The notes below the pieces were generated by a model, which was not told the DNA's origin, did no database searches, and saw only the letters and a list, made by a program, of their open reading frames with translations. A program made the position numbers and the translations under genes. This document shows, piece by piece, positions 23,975 to 31,402 of a stretch of 47,527 nt of DNA (within the stretch, counting starts at the first letter, position 1; each line of letters opens with the position of its first letter). The DNA comes from Streptomyces chumphonensis (GTDB taxonomy: Bacteria; Actinomycetota; Actinomycetes; Streptomycetales; Streptomycetaceae): assembly GCF_014779715.1 (NCBI RefSeq), contig NZ_JACXYU010000022.1, positions 1 to 47,527 on the forward strand, read 5' to 3'.

Positions 23975-24000
23975 CCAGGTGAACAGGCGCCCACACCTGG
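23975..24000. promoter_or_regulatory. Second inverted repeat in the SulP/MerR intergenic region
   Basis: CCAGGTG (23975-23981) and CACCTGG (23994-24000) are perfect inverted copies with a 12-base spacer. It lies between the MerR dyad and the MerR start at 24077. It may be a second operator or an RNA stem. Confidence 0.35.
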
Positions 24001-24076
24001 TGATTCGCGTCACGTACGGGGTTTCGTTCGCCCGGTGCTCAGCACCGGCACAGAAGTCGAGGGAGAGCGGCAGACG

Positions 24077-24487
24077 ATGGCGGAGCGGCAGATGCAGATC
24101 GGTGAGGTGGCCGAACGGACCGGCCTGTCACTGCGCACGATCCGCCACTACGAGGAGGTGGGACTGGTCACCCCCTCCGCCCGCAGCAAGGGCGGTTTCC
24201 GGCTGTACAACGAGGCGGACGTCGAGCGGCTGATGGTGGTGCGGCGGATGAAGCCGCTGGACTTCTCCCTGGAGGAGATGCGGGACCTGCTCGCCGCCAC
24301 CGACGCCCTGCACGCCGACGACGCGCCGCGCGGCGAGGAGCTGGGACGCCTGCGGGAGCGGGTCGAGGCGTACCGCGAGGTGGCCGAGGCGCGGTGCGAG
24401 GCGCTGCGCGCGCAGCTGCTCGCGGCCGAGGACTTCGCGCGGACCCTGCGCCGTCAGCTCGACGAGGCCGACCGCCACACGGCGTGA
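24077..24487 (+). CDS. MerR-family transcriptional regulator
   Basis: This 136-residue protein has the MerR N-terminal winged HTH: MQIGEVAERTGLSLRTIRHY, EEVGLVTPSARSKGGFRLYN and DVERLMVVRRMKPLDFSLEE. A long coiled-coil follows (ELGRLRERVEAYREVAEARC), with a short C-terminus rather than a ligand domain. One Cys lies in the coil (EARCEAL). The start ATG 24077 has a good GGGAGAG site. It is divergent from the SulP transporter and likely controls it and itself. Confidence 0.9.
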   Translation: MAERQMQIGEVAERTGLSLRTIRHYEEVGLVTPSARSKGGFRLYNEADVERLMVVRRMKPLDFSLEEMRDLLAATDALHADDAPRGEELGRLRERVEAYREVAEARCEALRAQLLAAEDFARTLRRQLDEADRHTA

Positions 24488-24524
24488 GCGACGGCGCGGC
24501 GCCTTGGCCCCCGGCCGCCCGTCG

Positions 24525-26123
24525 TCAGCCGTGGGCCGCGACCAGGGGGTCGAGGCGGGCGTCCGGGAACTCGCGGGCGAAGGAGTTGGCCTGCCACAGG
24601 TCGGGGAAGAGGGCCAGCACGTCCTTGTCCCGCAGCCGCGTCATGGCCTCGCCCCGCACCAGGCGGGAGCGGTTGAGCTGCTCGGCGCCGGCGGCGTCGG
24701 TGGCCCGGGCCAGGTGGTAGGGCAGCGGTTCCAGCCGCACCGGGGCCGAGAACTCCCCGGCCATCCGGTGGGTGACGACGTCGAACTGCATGGGGCCCAC
24801 GGCCGCCAGCACGGGCGCCTGCTCGCCGCGCACGTCCGAGACGAGGACCTGGACGACACCCTCCTCGTCCAACTGCGCGATGCCGCGCCGGAACTGCTTG
24901 GTGCGGCTGATGTCGGCGGGCCGGGCGACGGCGAAGTGCTCCGGGGCGAAGGTGGGCATGCCGGGGAAGACGGCGGGCCGTTCGGCGTAGAGCGTGTCGC
25001 CGACGCGCAGCGCCGAGGCGTTGACGAGGCCGACGACGTCGCCGGGGTAGGCCGTCTCGACGGCGGAGCGGTCCTGGCCGAAGACGCTGTGGGCGTACTT
25101 CGTGGCGAACGGCTTCCCGGACGCCGCCCGGGTCACCGTCATGCCGCGCTCGAAGACGCCGGAGCACACGCGCAGGAAGGCGATGCGGTCGCGGTGCGAG
25201 CGGTCCATGTTGGCCTGCACCTTGAAGACCAGGCCGGAGAACGACTCCCCCACCGCGCGGGTGCCGCCGCCCTCCAGGGGCCGGTCGCCGGGCGGGGGCG
25301 CGAGGTCCACGACGGCGTCCAGCAGGAGGCGCACGCCGATGTTGGACAGGGCGGCGCCGAAGAAGACGGGGGTGCTGCGCCCGGCCAGGAACGCCGCGTG
25401 GTCGTGCACGGCGTCGTCCGCCGCGAGGAGTTCCAGCTCCTCGACGGCCTGCTCCCAGTCGGCGCCCTCCTCCAGGGCCGCCCGCTCGGCCGGGACGCTC
25501 TCCTCGACGGCCTCCTTGGCGCCGCCGGGGGCACGGGTGTAGCGCAGGAGCGTGCCGGGCTCGCGGACGTCGACCAGGCCGCGCAGGTGTCCCGCGATGC
25601 CGACCGGCCACGTCACCGGGGTCGGCTTCAGCCGGAACTCCTGCTCGATCTCGTCCAGCAGCTCCAGGGCCTCACGGCCGGGACGGTCCCACTTGTTGAC
25701 GAAGGTGATCACCGGGATGCCCCGGTGGCGGCAGACGTCGAAGAGCTTGCGGGTCTGCTCCTCCAGGCCCTTGGCCGCGTCGATGAGCATGACCGCGCAG
25801 TCGACGGCGGCCAGCACCCGGTAGGTGTCCTCGGAGAAGTCGGCGTGGCCGGGGGTGTCCAGCAGGTTCAGCACCTGGCCCCGGTGGGCGAACTGGAGCA
25901 CGGCGGAGGTCACCGAGATGCCCCGGGCCTGCTCCATCTCCATCCAGTCCGACGCCACGCCGCGCCGGTTGCCCTTGCCGTGCACGGCCCCCGCGGAGGT
26001 GATGGCCCGCGCGTGCAGGGCGAGCGCCTCGGTCAGCGTCGACTTGCCCGCGTCGGGGTGGCTGATCACGGCGAACGTCCGCCGCCGCGCCGCCTCGGCC
26101 CCGGCGGTCGTGGCGGCGCTCAT
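24525..26123 (-). CDS. prfC: Peptide chain release factor 3 (GTPase)
   Basis: This 532-residue protein has GTPase motifs: the P-loop HPDAGKST near residue 22, the DTPGH motif (LLDTPGHADFSEDTYR) and NKWDRPGREA. The QARGISVTSAVLQF switch I form and the C-terminal KYAHSVFGQDRSAVETAYPG and QFDVVTHRM segments separate RF3 from EF-G. RF3 recycles RF1/RF2 after termination. GGAGGG precedes ATG 26123. The length is right for the family. It stands alone, convergent with the MerR gene 37 bases away. Confidence 0.95.
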   Translation of the reverse strand: MSAATTAGAEAARRRTFAVISHPDAGKSTLTEALALHARAITSAGAVHGKGNRRGVASDWMEMEQARGISVTSAVLQFAHRGQVLNLLDTPGHADFSEDTYRVLAAVDCAVMLIDAAKGLEEQTRKLFDVCRHRGIPVITFVNKWDRPGREALELLDEIEQEFRLKPTPVTWPVGIAGHLRGLVDVREPGTLLRYTRAPGGAKEAVEESVPAERAALEEGADWEQAVEELELLAADDAVHDHAAFLAGRSTPVFFGAALSNIGVRLLLDAVVDLAPPPGDRPLEGGGTRAVGESFSGLVFKVQANMDRSHRDRIAFLRVCSGVFERGMTVTRAASGKPFATKYAHSVFGQDRSAVETAYPGDVVGLVNASALRVGDTLYAERPAVFPGMPTFAPEHFAVARPADISRTKQFRRGIAQLDEEGVVQVLVSDVRGEQAPVLAAVGPMQFDVVTHRMAGEFSAPVRLEPLPYHLARATDAAGAEQLNRSRLVRGEAMTRLRDKDVLALFPDLWQANSFAREFPDARLDPLVAAHG

Positions 26124-26322
26124 CGCGCGCCCTCCGGCCCCGCGGCCGTCACCCGGTCCGGTGTCGTCCCGTTCGTGCGCAAGCTCGCCACCCACTCGTC
26201 CCGCTCGTCGTGCGTCCGTCGTCTCCGTGGGGCCGGGGCGTCCACTCCCCCGTAGTGTCGCACCGCGTGGGCGGGTCGCGTCACGCGTCCCCGCCCGGCC
26301 CCCGGCCGCACGACAAAGCTAC

Positions 26323-26339
26323 CCTCCCGTGAGGGGAGG
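26323..26339 (-). terminator. Hairpin terminator after the spermidine-synthase-like gene
   Basis: CCTCCC (26323-26328) and GGGAGG (26334-26339) form a stem with a five-base loop, 30 bases past the stop at 26369 on the minus strand. The minus-strand bases that follow include a short T run (GCTTTG). Confidence 0.5.
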
Positions 26340-26368
26340 TTCGCACCGCCGGAGCCGGCGCCCCCGGG

Positions 26369-27088
26369 TCAGGCGGCGGGGGTGCGGGCGACGTAGACGG
26401 TGTTGGTGGCGGTGCCGCCCTGGAGCGGGTTGTCGAAGGCGACGACGTGGGCGGCCGACTGCGCGAAGACCTCCGCGAGGACGCGGCCGAAGGACTCGCT
26501 GGGCGGGTCGTTCGACCACAGCGCGAAGACGCCGCCGGGGCGCAGGCGGGCGGCGAGGGCGCGCAGCCCGGCGGGCTCGTAGAACGGCGCGTGGTCCGGG
26601 TGCAGGACGTGGTCCGGCGCGTGGTCGACGTCGAGGAGGACGGCGTCGAAGCGGCGGCCCGGCGCGTCGGGGTCGAAGCCGGCGTCCTCCACCATGGCGA
26701 AGAAGTCGCCGTGCACCAGCCGGCAGCGGGCGTCGGCGGTGAGCTCGGCGCCCAGCGGCACGAGGCCGCGCTCGTGCCAGTCGATCACCTCGCCGAGGGC
26801 GTCGACGACCAGCAGCGACCGGACCCGGGTGTCCTCCAGCGCCGTCCGGGCGGTGTACCCGAGGCCCAGGCCGCCGACCACGACGTCCAGCTCGGCGCCG
26901 CGCGCGGCCTTGAGCCCCAGCCGGGCCAGCGCCTCCTCCCCGGCGGTGAACAGGCTGGACATGAGGAACTCCTCGCCCAGCTTCACCTCGTACACCTCCA
27001 CGCCCGAGACCGGCTCGCGACGTCGGCGCAGGCTGATCTCGCCCTTGGGCGTGGGACGCCAGTCGATCTCCTGGAAACGCGCGCTCAC
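26369..27088 (-). CDS. Spermidine-synthase-like methyltransferase-fold protein
   Basis: This 239-residue protein has a Rossmann-type SAM/dcSAM fold: VVVGGLGLGYTARTALE (the GxGxGY loop), VVDALGEVIDW, then a glycine-poor AVLLDVDHAPDHVLHP and LRPGGVFALWSNDPPSESFG. It lacks the typical Asp-containing gate motif of true polyamine synthases, so it is better called spermidine-synthase-like; its acceptor is unknown. The start is GTG 27088, with GAGAGCGG upstream. Confidence 0.8.
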   Translation of the reverse strand: MSARFQEIDWRPTPKGEISLRRRREPVSGVEVYEVKLGEEFLMSSLFTAGEEALARLGLKAARGAELDVVVGGLGLGYTARTALEDTRVRSLLVVDALGEVIDWHERGLVPLGAELTADARCRLVHGDFFAMVEDAGFDPDAPGRRFDAVLLDVDHAPDHVLHPDHAPFYEPAGLRALAARLRPGGVFALWSNDPPSESFGRVLAEVFAQSAAHVVAFDNPLQGGTATNTVYVARTPAA

Positions 27089-27178
27089 GCCGCTCTCGCT
27101 CTCTGCCGGTACCGCTGGGGCGGGACGGGGACCGTCACCGCCGCGCCCGCACCGTACCGGTTCCGGCGCGGCGACCGC

Positions 27179-27340
27179 TCAGCGCGGCGTCCTGCGGCGC
27201 CCCATGCGCAGGCCGAGGATCAGCACGGCGCCCAGGAAGACGACGACGCCGATGATCAGCAGGTAGAACAGCCCGTCGATGAGGACGCCGAGGAAGCCCA
27301 GCACGACGGCGATCAGGAGGAGGAACAGGAAGAGAGACAT
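27179..27340 (-). CDS. Small hydrophobic membrane protein, 53 aa
   Basis: The frame begins ATG 27340 behind GGAAGGGA and ends TGA at 27179-27181. It reads MSLFLFLLLIAVVLGFLGVL, then IDGLFYLLIIGVVVFLGAVL and a short basic tail GLRMGRRRTPR. It has two membrane helices with a short turn. Similar tiny hydrophobic proteins are common in Streptomyces, with no known function. It may form a unit with the PRC-barrel gene just upstream (54 bases). Confidence 0.8.
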   Translation of the reverse strand: MSLFLFLLLIAVVLGFLGVLIDGLFYLLIIGVVVFLGAVLILGLRMGRRRTPR

Positions 27341-27394
27341 GCGGTGTCCCTTCCGGGTGAGGGGGTCCCGGCCGGCCGGGACCCCGGGGGCGGG

Positions 27395-27757
27395 TCAGCG
27401 CCGGGCGAGGCGGCGTTCGCCACCGCTGCCCGGCCGGTGTTCGAGTCCGTAGTGCTGGAAGACGGCGGGTTCGTCCTCCGCGAGCAGCTCCCCGTCGACG
27501 TCGATGCTGGGCGCGGTCTTCACCTGCTTCTTCTCCACGGCGACCTTGAGGTACTCCGGGCCGACCCGGGCCTGCGCCAGCGGGACGAAGACGAGGCGGT
27601 GCCGGGTGGGCAGGCCGGTCTTCACCGTGCAGAAGGCGGGCGCGTCGGAGGCCGTGTCGACGTAGACGGCCTCCAGCGTGCCGACCTTGTCGCCCTTCAC
27701 GTCGACGACGTCCCGGCCGCGCCACTCCCGGATGTCGGTGCTGGGGATCACGGGCAC
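27395..27757 (-). CDS. PRC-barrel domain protein
   Basis: This 120-residue protein has a PRC-barrel: IREWRGRDVVDVKGDKVGTL, AVYVDTASDAPAFCTVKTGL, and LVFVPLAQARVGPEYLKVAV, followed by KKQVKTAPSIDVDGEL. The barrel is a general protein- or RNA-contact fold. The start may be GTG 27757 or the GTG at 27751; the latter has the better ribosome spacing (GGAGAGGAG). The C-terminus is basic. Its role is unknown; such proteins are often stress-linked in Streptomyces. Confidence 0.85.
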   Translation of the reverse strand: MPVIPSTDIREWRGRDVVDVKGDKVGTLEAVYVDTASDAPAFCTVKTGLPTRHRLVFVPLAQARVGPEYLKVAVEKKQVKTAPSIDVDGELLAEDEPAVFQHYGLEHRPGSGGERRLARR

Positions 27758-27879
27758 TCCTCTCCCTGCGGGTCACCGCACGCGGTACCCCGGAAGCGGC
27801 GCGTCATGCCGGGCCGGGAGGGCCAATCCGACGGCGGGGCCGCCGCCCCGGCGGCACCGTGACGCCGGGGCGGCGGGTC

Positions 27880-28473
27880 TCACGCGGCGGGCGGCTGCTG
27901 CCGGAGGGCGATCGCGTTGAGGCGGACGGTGAACCGCGCGGTGTCCTCGACGCCCAGGGCCCGGACCCGCTCCCCGTCCGACGCGACGCGGACGTCGAAG
28001 CAGAGGGCGACGGCGTGGACGGCGTCTCCGGTCTCCTCGTCCTGGAGTGCGAGCAACAGGTTGTAGTAGTAGCTCGTGCGCTCCGGGGTGTCCTCGTAGA
28101 AGGAGAGGTGGGTGCCCTCCTGTGTCCCCAGGCCGACGAACACGCCGGTGAGCGCCTCCTCGACCCGCGCCCGGAAACGGGCGTTGGTGAACGGCTCCGG
28201 GAGGGCCTGGCGCACGGCCTCCATGAGCGAGAGGACCACGACGCTGACGGGGACCGTCTCCTGAAGACCCCAGCCGCGCACGTTGCGCACCGTCGTCGCG
28301 TCGGGGACGCGGCTCGCCGCCCGGCTGATCTCACCGAAGTCGAAGTCCACGGTGGCCGGGGCGATGGCGTGCTGGAAGGTGTCGGCGATGCCCTGCGCCC
28401 GGCCCTGAGCGGCCGGGCCCACCTCGAAGAGGGTGGTGAACGTGGTCTTCTCGGCGGCGGGCTGGTCGATCAT
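27880..28473 (-). CDS. Cyt-type (cytolytic delta-endotoxin-like) protein
   Basis: This 197-residue protein lines up by eye with Bacillus Cyt toxins: GIADTFQHAIAPATVDFDFG matches the family AFQ-A--P---DF segment. Further on, RVEEALTGVFVGLGTQEGTH, ERTSYYYNLLLALQDEETGD and FDVRVASDGERVRALGVEDT follow the Cyt order (L-T--F--L-TQ, then T-Y-YN-L-A-Q--TG, then F-I-V). There is no signal peptide, as in Cyt proteins. Cyt proteins are pore-forming or membrane-lytic; whether this one is toxic is not known. GAGGAGA precedes ATG 28473. No crystal- or helper-protein genes are adjacent. Confidence 0.75.
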   Translation of the reverse strand: MIDQPAAEKTTFTTLFEVGPAAQGRAQGIADTFQHAIAPATVDFDFGEISRAASRVPDATTVRNVRGWGLQETVPVSVVVLSLMEAVRQALPEPFTNARFRARVEEALTGVFVGLGTQEGTHLSFYEDTPERTSYYYNLLLALQDEETGDAVHAVALCFDVRVASDGERVRALGVEDTARFTVRLNAIALRQQPPAA

Positions 28474-28579
28474 GTGCGTCTCCTCGCTTCGGAACCGATC
28501 GCGCCCAGTGGGGAGGAGTATGCCGCCGCACGCCGGGGCGCCCGCAGCCGGGCGGACGCCGCTCTTTTCGAAGCACCCT

Positions 28580-29095
28580 CTACGCGGAGCCGGGCCGGGC
28601 GATCATGAGGACGACCACGATCGCCCACAGCAGGTTGAAGACGCCGGTGCGCATCGCCAGGCTCGCGGCGGTCGCGGCCGGCGTGGGGCGCGGCGTCCCG
28701 CCGTCGCTGTCGGGCGGCGGGCCGTCGGCGGGGTGGCCGAGCAGGTGCCGCTGGACCGGGAGGATCGCCAGCGCCAGCAGCAGCGCGGCGGCCGTGGTCA
28801 GGAGCATCGACGCGATCAGCCAGGCGTCGGTGAGGACGCCGAGCGCGGACCCGGTGGCCATGCCGAGGACGGGCACGGCGAGCCCGGCGACGGCGTAGGT
28901 GCGGCAGACGCGGTGGAGGAACGCCGCGACGCCGGCGGCACGCTCCCGGCCCTCCTCCGCTACGTCCTCCCCCGCTCCGCCCCGCGCCCGCAGCGCGTAG
29001 CGGGGGAAGAGGGAGGCCGCGACCGCCAGGGTGCCCACGGCCAGGATGGCGGCGAGCACGTGCAGGGACAGCAGGAGCGTCGGGAACGCGGCCAT
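28580..29095 (-). CDS. Four-helix integral membrane protein (DUF2269-like)
   Basis: This 171-residue protein has four hydrophobic segments: LLLSLHVLAAILAVGTLAVA, AVAGLAVPVLGMATG, WLIASMLLTTAAALLLALAI and VFNLLWAIVVVLMIARPG. A His in the first helix (SLHVL) and an HRV in the second loop are like other DUF2269 or heme-type small membrane proteins. The Gly/Pro loop before helix 4 is low complexity. It has GGAGGTG before ATG 29095 and is divergent from a PadR regulator that may control it. Confidence 0.75.
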   Translation of the reverse strand: MAAFPTLLLSLHVLAAILAVGTLAVAASLFPRYALRARGGAGEDVAEEGRERAAGVAAFLHRVCRTYAVAGLAVPVLGMATGSALGVLTDAWLIASMLLTTAAALLLALAILPVQRHLLGHPADGPPPDSDGGTPRPTPAATAASLAMRTGVFNLLWAIVVVLMIARPGSA

Positions 29096-29125
29096 GGGGC
29101 ACCTCCGAGGAGTACGTCGGCAACA

Positions 29126-29140
29126 TATTGGCTCCCAATA
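29126..29140. promoter_or_regulatory. Operator-like palindrome between the PadR and membrane-protein genes
   Basis: TATTGG (29126-29131) and CCAATA (29135-29140) are perfect inverted copies around CTC. It is the only AT-rich element in the 84-base divergent gap and probably overlaps a -10 region on both strands. Confidence 0.6.
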
Positions 29141-29179
29141 GATAACATGCCTACCTTCTGCCGGGTAGAGTGGCCCGCC

Positions 29180-29542
29180 ATGAGGACAGACGCGGTGCGC
29201 GGCCACCTGGACGGAATCCTCCTGGCCGTGCTCGAACCGGGCCCGCTGCACGGCTACGCGATCATCACGGCCGTGCAGCGGCGCAGCGGCGGCGTGCTGG
29301 AGTTGCGGACGGGGACGATCTACCCGGCCCTCCAGCGCCTGGAGCGGCTGGGTCTGCTGCGGAGCCACTGGGACGCGGTGGGCGAGCGGCGGCGGCGCTG
29401 CTACGCCCTGACCGACGCGGGCCGGGCCGCGCTCACCGAGGAGCGTTCGGCCTGGCGGGAGTTCACGGCGGCGATCGGCGCCGTCCTCGATCCGGCCACC
29501 CCCGGGGCCGCGGGCGGCCCTGCGGCCGGCCTCGCCACGTGA
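29180..29542 (+). CDS. PadR-family transcriptional regulator
   Basis: This 120-residue protein has the PadR winged HTH: VRGHLDGILLAVLEPGPLHG, YAIITAVQRRSGGVLEL, GTIYPALQRLERLGLL and RRRRCYALTDAGRAALT (the wing). The C-terminal dimer helix is short. ATG 29180 was chosen because it matches the family start. Its stop overlaps the GTG of the next gene (GTGA), a known arrangement in which a PadR repressor is paired with a membrane protein it controls or responds to. Confidence 0.9.
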   Translation: MRTDAVRGHLDGILLAVLEPGPLHGYAIITAVQRRSGGVLELRTGTIYPALQRLERLGLLRSHWDAVGERRRRCYALTDAGRAALTEERSAWREFTAAIGAVLDPATPGAAGGPAAGLAT

Positions 29543-30231
29543 CCGCCCCCGCCGAGGCGCCGGACCCCGTCGACGCCCACGTCGCCGCCCTGTCGGGCCT
29601 GCTGCGGGGGCCCCGGCGGCTCACCACCCGCATGCTGGACGAGCTCCGGGACGGCCTGACCGACGCCGTGGCGGCGCACCGCCGCGACGGGGTTCCGCCG
29701 AGGCGGGCCGCCGAACTGGCCGTCCGCGCGTTCGGCGCGCCGGAGGAGCTCGCCCCCGCCTTCCAGCGGGAACTGACGATCGCCCAGGCCCGGCGCACCG
29801 CGCGCTCCGCCGCACTGGCCGTGCCGTTCGCGGCGGCCTGCTGGCTGCTGCTGCGGACGGCCGGCTCCGGCGCCTGGGCCGCCACCTCCGGAGCGTCCCA
29901 CGCCCTCGCGCTGACGTCCGGGCTCCTCCTCGGCGTGGCCGCCGCCGCGTCCGCCCTGGCCGGCGTCGGCCTGGCGCTGAGCGGACCCCTGGGGCGCCGG
30001 CTGCCCACACCCGCCCGACTGCCGAGCATGGTGGCCTGGGCCGGCACGGCGGCGGGCCTCGCCCTGGCGGGGGCCACCGTCGCCCTGGCGCTGCTCGCGC
30101 TCCTCGGCGCCACCTGGCCCGCGGCGGTGGCCGCCGGGGCGGTGGCCGCCGCCTCGCACGGGGTCGTCGCGTCGTCGGCCCGCGCCTGCCGCCGGTGCGC
30201 CCGGCTGCCCGTGCAACCCGTGCACACATGA
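29539..30231 (+). CDS. Membrane protein with permease-prefix-like N-terminus
   Basis: This 230-residue protein starts at GTG 29539 in the GTGA overlap. Residues 1-90 hold a helical segment (VAALSGLLRGPRRLTTRMLD, AVRAFGAPEELAPAFQREL) that resembles the permease prefix domain commonly found next to PadR regulators. Four membrane helices follow (one is LTSGLLLGVAAAASALAGV). The C-terminus has two Cys (RACRRCARLP). A transport role is not shown, as it lacks a full transporter fold. Confidence 0.75.
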   Translation: MTAPAEAPDPVDAHVAALSGLLRGPRRLTTRMLDELRDGLTDAVAAHRRDGVPPRRAAELAVRAFGAPEELAPAFQRELTIAQARRTARSAALAVPFAAACWLLLRTAGSGAWAATSGASHALALTSGLLLGVAAAASALAGVGLALSGPLGRRLPTPARLPSMVAWAGTAAGLALAGATVALALLALLGATWPAAVAAGAVAAASHGVVASSARACRRCARLPVQPVHT

Positions 30232-30243
30232 CAATCGTTTTCA
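30229..30243 (+). promoter_or_regulatory. Zur-type box upstream of rpmF
   Basis: TGACAATCGTTTTCA is close to the Streptomyces Zur palindrome TGAAAATGATTTTCA, with inverted TGAcAA and TTtTCA arms. It lies 59-73 bases upstream of rpmF, and its first three bases are the stop codon of the preceding gene. It fits zinc-starvation control of the zinc-free L32. Confidence 0.75.
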
Positions 30244-30301
30244 GTTAACCTCGACGGGTCACCCACCCGGCCGTCCGGCCGGTCGTCGAGGAGGTTTCGC
30301 C

Positions 30302-30472
30302 ATGGCCGTTCCCAAGCGGAGGATGTCCCGCAGCAACACCCGGCACCGCCGGGCGCAGTGGAAGGCGTCCACGCCCGCACTCGCCCCCGTCACCGTGGAC
30401 GGGTCGACGTACCTCGTTCCGCAGCGGCTGCTGAAGGCCTACGAGCGCGGGCTCCTGCGCCCCGAGGGCTGA
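30302..30472 (+). CDS. rpmF: Ribosomal protein L32, zinc-independent paralogue
   Basis: This 56-residue protein begins MAVPKRRMSRSNTRHRRAQW, the L32 signature, and ends GSTYLVPQRLLKAYERGLLR plus PEG. The zinc-binding Cys pairs of ordinary L32 are absent, so this is the C-minus form, used when zinc is scarce. GAGGAGG precedes ATG 30302. Only L32 is seen here, without the other zinc-free ribosomal paralogues that are often clustered with it. Confidence 0.95.
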   Translation: MAVPKRRMSRSNTRHRRAQWKASTPALAPVTVDGSTYLVPQRLLKAYERGLLRPEG

Positions 30473-31371
30473 CCCGCGCCCCGGGCGGCGGCCTCGGCGA
30501 GGACGGGACCGTAGGCACGGAAGAGCCGTGGCCCGGTGGCCGGTTCCGGCGGTGTCAGCCGGGACCAGCAGGCGGCGGTGAGCTCCCGGGCCCGGGGGCC
30601 GGGCCACCGGGCGGGGAGCAGCTCCGGGGGGAGGAGCGGGTCGGGCTCGTGCGCCCGGGTGAACTCGCTGATCAGCGCGACGGCCATGGCCAGACGCTCG
30701 GCGCCGTCCGGCGCCGGGCCCGCGTCGAGGCGGTCGAGTTGCCACCGGGCGAGCGCGGCGAGCCGTTCGTGGCGCGGGGCGATCTCCTCCAGCGGCCAGA
30801 GCCCGGCGGCGAGGTCGCGAGGCTCGGTCAGCGCACCGACCCGCAGGTCACGGCTGGTGAGGACGGTCAGCCCGGCGGCCGCGCCGAGCCGCTGGGCGGC
30901 CTCCTCGACGAGCGCCGTCACGGCGTTGGCGCAGACGTACAGGCCGCCCTGTACCGCCGCGGCACCCAGGTACACCAGAGTGGAGCGGAGTTCGTCGCGC
31001 ACGGCGCGGGCCGACTCGGGGATGGCGAAGGCGAACAGCCGCCAGGTCCCGTCCCAGGGGGCCAGGCCCTGGTCCTGACGGTAGGCGTGGCGGACGAACT
31101 CCAGGTTGACGGCGAGGGTCTCGGCGGTCCCCGGAGAGGCGTGCAGGACCGCCCTGCGGCCCCGGCCGTGCTGACTGAAGCGACCCTCGGCGACCAGCCG
31201 TTTGACACACAGCCGCACCTGCTGGTCGGTCATGCCCAGGGCCCCGGCCACGGCGTACAGCTCGTCGGCGGGCACCGTGGAGTCCGGGCGGACCAGGGCG
31301 TGCACCAGCATCCGGGTGGAGACCTCGGGGACGGGGGCCTCGGGGACGGATTCCGTGCGCGGCGTGGGCAT
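30439..31371 (-). CDS. PaaX-family transcriptional regulator
   Basis: This 310-residue protein has a PaaX layout: a winged HTH (STRMLVHALVRPDSTVPADE, GALGMTDQQVRLCVKRLVAE, GRFSQHGRGRRAVLHASP), a central domain (WDGTWRLFAFAIPESARAVR) and a helical C-terminal part. PaaX of E. coli senses phenylacetyl-CoA, but the ligand here is not known and no paa genes are nearby. ATG 31371 starts the domain. The 3' end overlaps rpmF on the other strand by 34 bases. Confidence 0.88.
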   Translation of the reverse strand: MPTPRTESVPEAPVPEVSTRMLVHALVRPDSTVPADELYAVAGALGMTDQQVRLCVKRLVAEGRFSQHGRGRRAVLHASPGTAETLAVNLEFVRHAYRQDQGLAPWDGTWRLFAFAIPESARAVRDELRSTLVYLGAAAVQGGLYVCANAVTALVEEAAQRLGAAAGLTVLTSRDLRVGALTEPRDLAAGLWPLEEIAPRHERLAALARWQLDRLDAGPAPDGAERLAMAVALISEFTRAHEPDPLLPPELLPARWPGPRARELTAACWSRLTPPEPATGPRLFRAYGPVLAEAAARGAGQPSGRRSPRS

Positions 31372-31402
31372 GGGGTGAGGATAGGCGGGCCGCCGGGCCG
31401 GT

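Larger units (their letters stand above)
23708..24076. other. 369-base divergent promoter region between sulP-like and merR-like genes
   Basis: No gene is seen. The GC-rich part next to the SulP gene (23708-23900) has no clear structure. The dyads at 23929-23952 and 23975-24000 and the GGGAGAG site before ATG 24077 are listed or used separately. Confidence 0.5.

Noticed and set aside
26369..27088. True spermidine synthase
   Set aside because: The SAM-fold is present, but the polyamine-specific gate-loop acidic residues are not apparent and no polyamine genes are adjacent, so only spermidine-synthase-like is claimed.
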